This document shows, in pieces, positions 34,405 to 45,082 of a DNA stretch of 64,000 nucleotides. The stretch comes from Xestospongia bergquistia. Lineage: Eukaryota > Porifera > Demospongiae > Haplosclerida > Petrosiidae. How positions within the stretch are numbered: position 1 is the stretch's first letter; every line of letters begins with the position of its first letter. Under the pieces are notes generated by a model. The model was not told where the DNA came from and searched no databases. It was given only the letters and a program-made list of their open reading frames with translations. Position numbers and translations under genes: made by a program. The stretch covers positions 8,061,501 to 8,125,500 of the forward strand of contig OZ014411.1 of NCBI GenBank assembly GCA_963965975.1. Reading direction: 5' to 3'.

Positions 34405-35764
34405 AGAATAGATTGTTAATATCACATTAGTATCTTGTTTTCTTCGTGGACATAAAACTATAGTATACACTTCGTCCGCTTGTGCAAAATCTCCTTTCTG
34501 TAAAAACACACTAAAAACACGGTCACAGTAGTAACCACAGTCATCATCTAGAACAGTACGATAATGAATATCATGTTTATCTGCTTCAAAAGGTATTGAA
34601 AATCCCATTCCATATGTAGCATCTGATTTACGAGACTGAATAATTGATGGGTTTTTCCTCCACATCACTGCTCCAGTAGCAATTGCAAGGTGAGCATTTT
34701 CAGGACAAACAATATTATGGTAAATTCTTCCATAATATTTACGAATGGATTCTTCAAGTTTCTTGTAAATATATTGACATCCTCCAAATCCACCAACAAG
34801 ATAAATTGTGTCCACTCTAGACTCCAGCTTTTCCAGTGATGCTACAGTACACTGTATGACACCATCAATTGTAGGTTGGAAGAGTTTTGCTTCAACAACA
34901 CTATATCTAATATATAAGGTATCATCTTCATATTCAATACCTTCCATTTGTATGACACATCTTTTAATTTTGTCTTTATAATCCTCAAGAAATGATTTCT
35001 TTAAATAAATTGCCAGCTCATTAGAAGCAGTTTCTGTAGCCTTATGTGTGTCACCAAATTTCTTCTTTTCTCCTTCAAACTCATTATAAAGGAGTTGATT
35101 AAGTATAGCAGCATTAGTAGCCTTACGACGAAATAAAGCCATCAAATTCCTGGTCACCAACAATATCTTCAAGCAATTCAGAGAATGCTTTGTTAACTGT
35201 TGTTCCACCCCAGGCATTACCTGTTGGTGTAAGTACTACGCTGACAGTATTAGGAGTTTCAATGCAATCTTGTACTGTGATATCTACAGTACCACCCCCA
35301 ATATCTATGACCATATAACGTTTAGGTGGAGATACTGTTTTAATAGTCTTAGTGTAGTTTTGAGCATATAAAGCAGCTACTTCAGGTTCTAATGCTAATG
35401 TTAACTTTTCAGGATTGTCTTCAGGTGGTTCTAGTAGCCCTCGTCCAACAGGAGTGAAGCTAGTGAGACCCTCCTTGTCAGAAGTCAGACCAGCCTAAAC
35501 AATGAAACAAATAAAATTATATATCTACTTAAAAGGAAATACCATGTAAGCAGCTTCTCTCATCATTCTCTTTGCTCTAGCTTTCCAAATAGCTGGTACA
35601 GTAATGACCCAATCAAAGTGTGTAGATTTTATCTTTCGCACTTCATCACTCAGATGTGCTAGCAACAACTCTTTAAGATGTTTGAGTATAAAGGCAATTA
35701 CTTCAACTAGAAAGTAATAATCCTTGCCACAAAATGACTTGATAGTTGTAGCACGATCTACAGA
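34404..35764 (-). pseudogene. HSPA12-like pseudogene: no exon 1, frameshift, truncated 3' end
   Basis: Exon 2 at 35764-35543 (74 codons, one extra Tyr giving DYYFLVEVIAF) and exon 3 from 35494 down to 34404. Exon 3 begins AGLTSDKEGLTSFTPVGRGL and carries VIDIGGGTVDITVQDC. One inserted base near 35130 (ACGACGAAATAAAGCC against ATGACGAATAAAGCC) shifts the frame, so the protein ends FDGFISS. Downstream the sequence is otherwise well kept, including DTIYLVGGFGGCQYIYKK. The last about 80 codons are replaced by a CT repeat and unrelated DNA. Exon 1 is missing except for its final bases near 35987. It is close to the 29888 gene, so decay is recent. Confidence 0.9.
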
Positions 35765-35984
35765 CTTCACAAAAAATGAACTTTTAAAATATGCGTACAA
35801 TTGATATTGCATGGAAATAACTGTATGCCAGTCTCTATATAACGCATTTATAATTATTAATAGACAAGAAGCATTATAACTATAAGAATTTTATCTTGTG
35901 TTAATTACATTTTATTGCTGACTTAATAAACTATATATGTATATAAACAAATATGATTGGTATGTTACTGAGAATGTGCTTACC

Positions 35985-36082
35985 TCATCTCTTTCTAGAA
36001 GAAAATTAAAACAGAATGTATATACAATGTAAGCAGGTTCTCTCATCATTCTCTTTGCTCTAGCTTTCCAAAAGCCATCAAT
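35985..36082 (-). pseudogene. Chimeric scrap: end of exon 1 joined to exon 2 remnant
   Basis: About 20 bp of the exon 1 3' end with its splice donor (TACCTCATCTCTTTCTAGAA on the plus strand) run directly into an intron 2/exon 2 junction of another copy. The latter covers GTAAGCAGGTTCTCTCATCA and onward to about 36078 (MREPAYI-like, ARAKRM). This is the junction of a deletion or unequal crossover that removed exon 1 of the adjacent pseudogene. Confidence 0.75.
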
Positions 36083-38451
36083 AAGAGGAATTGTACTAAA
36101 ACGTAATGGGTAATCTATTGCAGGCTTTTGAGACTTTATGAATGTGAAACGACAATATGATATTCAAGTGTGTCAAGTTAGTACAATTACTATCGTCAGT
36201 TGTTTTGATATGGGTGTGTCTTTCCCACCCAGCAATAAGGCCATTTGTTCATTTTATTACTTTTTCTCTTATTGATGGCTATTGAGTCTATTTTTGTGCA
36301 CAGCTGTAATGATGTACATTAAGAAGTCACATTGAATGATATTGTCACCTTGTATATGACAAGCCATTATGATTTTATACAAGAATTCACATAAGAATGT
36401 GAAGCTTGTCATTAAACTACCATTTTAACTCAGTAATAAATTCATGTAAATGCAACTTTTTTTAGATTTGCATGCAAAACAATCTAGTGTAATTATAGAC
36501 TAGAGACCAGTGACTGCAGTGCTAGTTTCTTGATTATTACTTATACTGACAATTTTTTTGCTAAAAATTATGTTTTAACGAAAATATGAATCATTTACAA
36601 TATATTAACTAAAACGGATGGAATGTTCTATCCTACACACAACATTGTTTAAAGTTTTTAGCATACAGCAACTGCAGCTCCACCCTATTTTAAATACTTG
36701 AAACGACAAATATTTAATAAGGCGTTGTTTTCTAGTACCTGAGGAATGTGCTGCTAACTTCAACAGAGTCTTTGTCGATACATTGAGCGCGAACTAAAAA
36801 TACTAGCACCATAGCTGTCATTGGAGAATGACTAACTTTTACTAAGAAGTTGGAAAGTATTGGACCCTTTGTCAATTAGATTGCAAAGTACCCAGTAGAT
36901 GCACTAAAAGATAAAGCTTTTGTGCCTTTGATTGAAGAGAAATGCTGAGTCATCAATAATCATCTTGCACATCACGTGGATTACGTCATTTGAGGAAGTC
37001 TCTGGATATGACTGCAGCGAACTTTAGTGCATTTCATTTATATTTTAGTGATAGCTGTTGTTACTATTGAAACATTTATAATTGGTGAATAAAATTGTTT
37101 GGTAAAAAATATTATTGATCCTACTATATCTACTACACAAACTTCCAGTTTTTTCCATATATACATACTGTTATGGTACATAATTAGGTCTGCAAGCATA
37201 CACATTTACCCTATACAATGTTTCATAATATTATACTTATATTATTGTGTTATACTTACTCAACTATTTTTAGAGTTTAGATCAGCTATGCTGAACTTCA
37301 TGTAGCCAACCCCTCCCTTTTATGAAATGGGAGAGGCTGGTTACCCGAGACTAGGCTTAGTTTAAGTTATTACAATTTTGGCCTAGAAAATTTTGCTTCT
37401 TCATCAGTTCACATTCCAACATGTGCTGCGACATATGACCTATGAATTTACCAAGTCTCTTCCAGGCATTATCATTTCGAGATACACCATTTTCTAGTCT
37501 AGGCAATGAATGTCATAAATAAAGATATTTACTTATGATTATAAGACTGTTATTTTTGTTGAGGATAATTTTTTTGAGATTAAACCCCGCCCATAGACAA
37601 CCTACTTCTTGGTTAAAAGTTTTGTGAACAATTAGTAAAATCTTTACTCAAAATGTTTATGCCTATATATATAAATATATATATTAGCAATACATACTTA
37701 TTATATACAACTCAGGACAAGCATTATTATTATTAGACTTACATAATAAAAATCTATATAGCTATAGAATGAGACTAACAGTTTATTATTTCAGAGTTAT
37801 ATGAATTCTTGTAATTATATAGAAAATTTTAAACCAACCGTTCAGATAGTCTTATATATATAGTGCTACAAAAACTTGTCTATCTCTTATAGTTTATTTA
37901 GCAATGAATTATTCATCTCAGGATCACTTACTCAAGAGTTCATGATTTCTTGATTACAAATTAAAGTGAAACTATTACTCTCATGCTGCCACACTTTACA
38001 AACCCTATATATAGGTGTATGCTATTATATTCTTGCCCCATCTAAAAATGCTACAGCATAGTGTGTGTGGCTTGATAAATATAGTGTAGTCTTTGTAGTG
38101 AGATCTGCAGGAGTCAAATATCTGTGTTGTAAGGTATATTACTTAATAAATGAAAATAAATGTCTTTGGTAAAATAGCTAGTTACAACTAAATACATGTG
38201 GTCTAGACTATGAATAATAATCATACAATAATCAATTTCAATATGGATATTAGATAATATACTAAGACAAGCATTGCCATGTTGGATTAGAACTGTCAGT
38301 AGTGATCTACACCTCTAACTCAATACACTACTGCTGATGTATGGTATGTCCAACGCCCACATTATTTTGTCTGACACTCCCGGGGTCATAATTTAAGTAA
38401 TCGGTAGGCGTGACTCAGCAGACTGTACTTGGATATTTCCCTGTAGAGAAT
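36083..38451. other. Strand-switch region between the two arrays
   Basis: No intact gene. It holds the second copy of the 6087 repeat (36768-37050), a hairpin-forming stretch (about 37305-37345, CCCTCCC...GGGAGAGG), the second copy of the 20456 repeat (about 37530-37700), and a diverged third copy of the 13785 repeat (about 37855-38165). The 5' region of the plus-strand gene starting at 38452 follows. The density of elements common to both arrays fits a recombination-born inversion point. Confidence 0.6.
38411..38420 (+). promoter_or_regulatory. AP-1/antioxidant-response-like site TGACTCAGCA
   Basis: TGACTCAGCA lies 32-41 bp upstream of the ATG at 38452. It fits the AP-1 consensus TGACTCA and the CNC/Maf core TGACnnnGCA. 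A single short match with no other support; it may fall in the 5' UTR. Confidence 0.25.
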
Positions 38452-41400
38452 ATGGCACAAGATCCTCTTCATAGAGCAGAAAAAGTTAGAAGAGACGATG
38501 AGTCTGGTTTTCTCAAGACTGGAGGCAATATAGCAGCCATTGACTTTGGCACTACCTTCTGTACGTTGGCCTACACCACTCGAGGTGATGCTGAAGTAAA
38601 TACAATTAAACTAGGTGGTGTCCATCAACGAGTACCTAACGCTATATTGCTCCGCAAAGGAGCTGATAAATGTCATGTAGTGGACTTTGGATACAGAGCA
38701 CAAGATGCATATGCCAAAATGAGGCCAAGTGATCGTGTTAATCATATCTATTTTGAAAGAATGAAGATGATCCTTGAGAGAGATGAGGTGAGCTATAATT
38801 GTAGCTGAAGGTTTCTGTAGTCTTATATAGTCTCATTCCCAGACCTACTGGGAATGAGACTAAAAATGCTAAAACACACAAATATTAAACAATGACTTGG
38901 TATTCTTTTGAAGTAATTCCATGTTGTAATCTGTTATCTGAAGGGTATTAGTAAAAGTAGAAACGAAACAGGAAATGAAATGAAACAGGAAGTATTTAAT
39001 AAATCCATGTAGTTATAATAATAATTATTAATAACAATTAGAGTGCAGTTTATAATTTTATTGTTTCTACAATATGTTCAAATAATAACAAACAGTCGTA
39101 GAATGATCATAAAATATTCATAAATATGCTTTTTAAAATGTTCATTGTTACACTCAGTAACGTGAATCTCTAAAGAGTTTAAATGTCTACATATAATCAA
39201 GAGTCATTGTTACACTAAGTAACGTGAATCTCTAAAGAGTTTAAATGTCTACATATAATCAAGAGTCATACCTAAAAATACTATGTTTCCTGGTTTGTTT
39301 TATTTGTTTTTGATTCCTATTTTGTTTCTGCTTTTACTAACCCCCTTATCTGAAAGAGCGTTTCAACAAATTATCCCTTTATTACATAATATAATAGGCA
39401 TTATTTTAATAAGTTAATATAATAGCAAGTCTACACAAATATTCACTGTTAACTTTAAATAATGTAATGCTACTCATCTTCATCAAAGTGACAACACATG
39501 TTTATAGAGGTCAGCTACACTTTACCAACTATTATTGTATAGTTGTATTATGTATTGAATAATTTCAGTGAGTTGCTGAGCTGTCAAAAATAACTTGTCC
39601 TTAGGAATGTTTGAATTATCAACTCAACACATAATATTATATATCCTACTGGTTTGTGTGTATGCTTAATTGTTCAATGATGACAATATTTTAAATTTCA
39701 ATAGACTGCATATATAATACAGATGTGTTATTATGCAGTCAATATTTAATGAAAATTGCTTGAAATGAAATCCAGTAATTTTATGTCCATTGTACACTGT
39801 GCTTGTACCCTACTATGGCACCTATTCCAGTTTAATGACAATATACATACTAAATGTTACTTAATACATTTATATTTTAAATATGCTTGTCTTCATTGGT
39901 CTATTGTATTGCTGTATATAACTGATCATAGAAACCGCTTGCTTCGCTGTCATATGTGATGTATTAAATCATTGTTAAGTAGCACAAGCAGAACTTGTTA
40001 TATTGTAGTCGTTTTATATAATGCATATGTTCTTTTATTAGGATTTAAGTCGGGAGACTATAGTACAGTCATTTACTAATGAGAACTACTATTTAGTGGA
40101 AGTTATTGCATTTGTTATAAAGTTTCTTAAAGATCAACTGGAAGAACATTTAGCTAGAACAATTACTCCACTTAAGGCTAAAGACTTTGACTGGGTCATC
40201 ACTGTACCTGCTATTTGGAAGGCCAGAGGAAAGAGGATGATGAGAGAAGCTGCCTATATGGTAAGCTATACAGACAAAGTGATAGAATGATACTAAGTAT
40301 ACTTATTATATTGGGAGAAGTAATGTCGTGAATTAAATGTCTTAAATGTCATGAACAGAAGACTTGATAGTTGAGTATGTTCAGGCATTAATCCTGTTCA
40401 AAATTTTCTTTTCTTAAAAATTACATGTAAAATACTTGTATGTATAAAATTAGAAATTCTACAATAAATGCTAATATCACAATCACAAGTTCACACAATG
40501 TACAATATACTTTTCACTTTATAGGCTGGCTTGTTGTCACCACAAGGGGAGATTAGTACGTTTTCTGGGGTCGGACGTGGGGTACCTCGGCCTGAGGAAT
40601 TTAACCATGACAAACTATCCCTTGCTCTTGAACCTGAGGTGGCTGCTATATATAGTCAACGAGTTACTGCTAAAGAAGTAGCAGCTAGTTCCAGTAGCCG
40701 TCCTAAGCCAAAAAGTTACATGGTTATTGACATTGGAGGAGGAACAGTAGACATTACTGCACAACATGATAATGCTGGGAAGTGTGATGTAGTCATCCCA
40801 CCTATGGGTAATGATTGGGGAGGTACAAAGGTCAATCAACAATTTGCAAAGTTTCTGTCGACTGTTGTGGGCGATGAGGATTTTACAAACTTTATTTCTA
40901 TTGGTGACACAAAAAAATGCATAGCTAATCGTGCTGCTATTAACAAGTTGATTTACAATGAATTTGAGCAGGAAAAAGTTAAATTTGGAGAAAATGTTGG
41001 GAATATTAGAGAATTGAAAGATGCTCAAGGTTTGGATAGGGAGACAAGTGTCAATCTACCTGCTTCATTCATTGAATACTACCAGGAAGACAGAATCCGT
41101 GTTGGTATTGCAGAGTACCCAGGCCTTAACTTTGATGATGATGTCCTTTATATGACCTATCGGAAAATGGCTGAGTTATTTCAGCCCGCTATTGAAGGCA
41201 TTATTGAATGTACAAAGGATGCCTTACAACAACTGCAAGGGCAAATTGAGACTATCTATTTAGTGGGCGGATTTGGTGGTTGTCGATATGTCCATGGCAA
41301 AATTAAAGATGGACTTAAAGAACATTTTCCTCGAAGTAACTATCAAGTTATCGTACCTACTTCACCTAATCTTGCCATAGCTACAGGAGCTGTCATGTGG

Positions 41401-41886
41401 CGTAAAGATCCCAATGTTATTCAGACTAGACGCTCTGATGGTACTTACGGCATTGGTATGAACATACCATTTGATACTGCAAGACATGATTCATTCTATA
41501 AATTTTCACACCCTGAAACTGGTGAGCCTCGTTGTCGAAGTGTGCTGAGTGTTTTTGTGCAAGTTGGAGAGACTGTTAAAACTAGTGAAGTTTTTAAAAC
41601 ATATGTTATTCCACATCGACAGGCCCACACTTCAATGAGCATTACCATTTACTGTACTAAGGAACGAGGAGTGCTGTATTTGAAAGATAAGAATGATCAA
41701 TTTTGTGTTCGTAAAATTGGGGAACTTATCATTGACATCCCTAATCCTGGTAACACACCCAGAGAAGATCGTAAAGTGTATGTTATAATGGACTTTAGTG
41801 GTACAGAAATACAAGCCAAAGCTAGGTACTCTCTTACTGGAAAAGAAGTTAAAATTGTGTGTGACTTTTTGACTTATTTACAATGA
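38452..41886 (+). CDS. Divergent HSPA12-like Hsp70-family ATPase, intact, 3 exons
   Basis: Codes for 638 residues: exon 1 38452-38787 (112 codons), exon 2 40042-40260 (73), exon 3 40525-41886 (453 plus stop). Introns are 1254 and 264 bp, both phase 0 (GTGAGC...TTAG, GTAAGC...TATAG). The start is the ATG giving MAQDPLHRAEKVRR; an in-frame GTG upstream at 38410 is not needed. Residues 31-35 are DFGTT, followed by FCTLAYTTRG; exon 2 ends WVITVPAIWKARGKRMMREA; residues 254-261 are DIGGGTVD; the adenosine motif is TIYLVGGFGGCRYVHGKI. It differs from all other intact copies by a Ser/Lys-rich linker (ASSSSRPKPKS) before phosphate 2, a longer middle region (VGDEDFTNFISIGDTKK) and about 13 extra residues in exon 3. 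Three relics of this type (2345, 42045, 48540) and one tail (54580) show it once had more siblings. HSPA12 branch, cytosolic by absence of targeting signals; client unknown. Confidence 0.92.
38828..38862. repeat. Perfect 15-bp palindromic arms in intron 1
   Basis: TAGTCTCATTCCCAG and its exact reverse complement are separated by 5 nt. The arm closely resembles the end of the TIR element at 52085-52619 (TAGCCTCATTCCCAGG). It may be a miniature or solo-end derivative of that family. Confidence 0.75.
39142..39269. repeat. 62-bp tandem duplication in intron 1
   Basis: Units at 39142-39203 and 39204-39265 differ by a single base (CACTCAGTAA against CACTAAGTAA); the first bases of a third unit follow. 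It is a recent local duplication with no known role. Confidence 0.9.
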
Positions 41887-42044
41887 AATGCTTTATTGAA
41901 CGTTGTCTTTTGTCAATTCAACTTGTTTCAATATTTTAGACATTAACTTTGTATTTCTTCTTAGATGTCTATATTTTTTACAATTATGGCTATTACAGTA
42001 TGGGATTCCCCTTGGAATTCCCCATGCTATTTGTAGTGGGTGGA

Positions 42045-42290
42045 GGAGAATTCATAGCAGTTATTGACTTGTTGATCAGCTTTGTACTTTAACGTGCGCC
42101 ACTCTAGTAAATGTACTCAAACTATATTGTATTCTTGAATAAGTAACTATCGCTATATTGTTACATAAAAGAGCTGAAAAAATGTCGAGTTGTAGAGTTT
42201 GGATACAAAGGCAATTATGCCTTTGTAAAACGAAGTCATGTGATTGCTTAGCTATATTAACAATGGAGATTTTTGATAGAGAGAGGTAAT
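42045..42290 (+). pseudogene. Exon 1 relic of the divergent HSPA12-like type
   Basis: Degraded exon 1 downstream of the 38452 gene. Nucleotide matches run from an AVIDLLISF-like phosphate-1 remnant through a VEFGYKGNYAF-like stretch to an MEIFDRER-like exon end followed by a donor-like GTAATA. It has frameshifts throughout. The same relic recurs at 48540. Confidence 0.65.
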
Positions 42291-42649
42291 ATTAGGTAAG
42301 AATTAACTTCAAGTTTTTGTTAATATACAACATATGTATGTTGTACATTGGTAAGCATGCATAGCACAATTGCAAAAATACGTTATAACAAAAGTTGTTT
42401 ATAATAATAGTTCAGCATGGTAGGCATACATAGTCAGCCTCTCCCTCAGAAAAACAGAAAGATTTGTGGATTGCAATTAATTGTTTCATTTGTTAATCTA
42501 AACATTTGTTAATCCAAATTTAACGAAAATATGCCACCTTAATAATCAATATATTATGAATTTGAAATAGCCTCTGTATTAGTGTAAAAAAAGCTCACAG
42601 AAAATTGACATATGATATGCATACTTTATTTAGTGTATATTTAACAGTT

Positions 42650-44820
42650 CTGCAAGTATCAATGTTATGGATATTTTGAACGAAGATGGTGGGCATAAGT
42701 TCTATTCATTTCCATCCAAACCCTGTTGTTTTGCCTTCTCCATAGTCCTCAACCAATTGTTAGTATAAGATTATGGCATTGTTATTTGATTGTTTTTAAA
42801 ATAGGGAGATTCTAATATTAAATTCATGTTGAAAAACTGTGTTATTACTATTGCCAGGTTGTGGACTGTTAAGACATTTCGATTACCTGAATTTGCACCT
42901 CCTTTCAAGGTATTTAAATGAGTTTACATATTTGAAATGGAATATTGTTTATGTAACAGATTTATATGACCATGGCATGCCATTTTATGCCAACTTTATT
43001 GACAAGCTATATTATGATGTATGGTAAATCCACACATTTCCAAGTGTTTAGTGAGATATAATAGTTTTATCATCATACCAATCAGTAATTACCATTAACA
43101 TAGATATGATGATCTACATGTATGATTTTTTAGCCTAGGGCAATGGAAGGTGGAACTCTGACATCAGAGTTGCTGCTGATTTTGCTACTATTAGCTGTGA
43201 GAGCATATTTTGTTAATGATGTTGTCAAATTTAACTATCATGCCAATGTAGGTCCTATCGTAGGTAACAAAGTTTTTCAATAAATTTGTCAGTTTTTTTT
43301 TCATATATTTTGTCGTTAGCATGCAATGTAGGAAGGATCAGAAGAGATATTTTCATCTGTTACAATACTTTTGTCACCACAGCAGTTAAACAGTTATTGG
43401 GAAGCTCAGTGAGAAAGTCTTGTTGAATGTGTTTTGTGAGTATAAAGCCTATCCATGACTTAATGTTCATTATATTTCTTTAGGTTGATAAAAAAAATCC
43501 AGTTGGTCTAAAATCATTGAGGACTTCTGACCAACTTCTGATGTTTCTGAATTATATCAGATTAAAAAGCAGGTTAGTTCAGAAAGTGAAATAAGAACAA
43601 CGTATGAATTGAAAGAAGTGGCTAATCCATTATTAAACATGTCAGTAGATCTGTATAGGTAAGTAGTATCTTTTATCAATCATGTTGCTTGATTAATAAC
43701 ACTTTGCATAAGAGTATGCCAGTAGAAGGATTACATAGTATTTTGCTTGGACCCTATAAATATCTTTTGAAAGATGTCTTGGAAGGTAACAAAGGACTGA
43801 GATAGTGGGTCATATTTCTGTTTTCAACTATATGGTTTGATAATAAACTAGCAGTCAATGTCTACTATAGTGACCTGTTATTTGTCTGATGTGATTACAA
43901 GACATGACACAAATAGCACATTTCATCATAGGTCCATGTTAAACAATGCTGACAAAAGTCTTGTTTTTTGTCTCAGGTAATTTTTATGAAAATTAGTCAT
44001 TTAAATGTAAATTGTACTGGTTGTTATACGTTTTTAAAATTTTTAATGTGGAAAAATTTACAATTTGTACATATTTGTTTTGACACCAAACTATCAAATG
44101 AAGACAGGTGGTTAGTTACTTTCACTGCTATTAATATTAATGTTGTTATATGATCACTATTTTGTAGAGCTAGAGATGGTATAGTTAAGAGCTTTAATTT
44201 GATAAAGCCATTTATTAGCCAATGGCGCTCAGAAAGGTAAGTTAATATTTCTTGACTTACATTTCAGTTTTCAAATAAAGTAAAAGAATTTCATATAGTT
44301 CAGTCACTATATTCTCTTGAGAGTGTTTGGGTAAAGGAGTTGATGATCAAATCCAGTTACATGTGAACATGAAGTAATGGAAGAATTTAGTGCAGTCATT
44401 AGTCATGATGGCCTACTTGTTCATGCAAGAGACTTAATTGCTATAATAAATCTATACAAAACATTAAACTTAAATGGTAAATTTATTATAGATTACATTT
44501 ACCTGACCTTTTACTCTCAAATATTAATCTACATTTATATCATAGGTAGGTGAGAGTTCTTAATGAATATTATTTGTCATAGAAACAAATGAACCAATTT
44601 TCAATGACTATCAATGTCCTCTTTTAGACCTCAGCAATTGTATTTACTTGTCTCCAGTATCACATGTACTGACTCCTGTGTCTATTTTTTGCTCATTTTC
44701 AGATCATATTCACTTAAAACTAAAAGAAAATCAAGTTTGATACTTGGTGAAGAAGTCCAAACAGATGATATAGACTTTGAACATGAGTGGAGTTTATTCT
44801 TTGTATACCCTTAATATTGA
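42650..44820 (+). mobile_element. Degenerate KDZ-like transposase relic, copy 1
   Basis: Scattered plus-strand coding pieces with GT/AG-like joints. Near 43715: MPVEGLHSILLGPYKYLLKD, a typical stretch of a transposase family common in cnidarians, sponges and fungi (KDZ type by recollection). Near 43495: VDKKNPVGLKSLRTSDQLL. Near 44585: ETNEPIFNDYQCPLLDL, then YLSPVSHVLTPVSIF and a tail of EVQTDDIDFEHEWSLFF. There is no continuous frame, so it is inactive. Sequence order matches the relics before 50651 and 58459. Family naming is from pattern memory only. Confidence 0.5.
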
Positions 44821-44983
44821 CAACATTACTACTCATTTGTTCACTATGAAAGAGAATTATAATGATAACTAACTATTTATATTTTGTAATAATCCATTAA
44901 TTATTAAGCAGACTATTTACAGCAAGAAGTTTGACATACAACGTATCAGTCTTATTAGCGATATGGGGAGTTAACGGAAATGA

Positions 44984-44991
44984 TGACGTAA
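44984..44991 (+). promoter_or_regulatory. CRE/ATF-like site TGACGTAA
   Basis: TGACGTAA lies 92-99 bp upstream of the ATG at 45083, inside a GAAATGATGACGTAATGG context. The matching position before the intact paralogue at 58459 is a perfect TGACGTCA; before the pseudogene at 50651 it is lost. Conservation is suggestive of a bZIP (CREB/ATF) site. Confidence 0.4.
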
Positions 44992-45082
44992 TGGTATCCC
45001 CAGTCCTGTTCCAAGGTAAAATTCAAGATTGGATCAAGGATACTATAGTTGTGATAGTCTAAAGTGATCGTTGACTTGTTAG

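Noticed and set aside
39142..39269. Direct repeats resembling a minimal CRISPR array
   Set aside because: Two whole adjacent units without spacers, in an intron of a eukaryotic gene; a simple tandem duplication.
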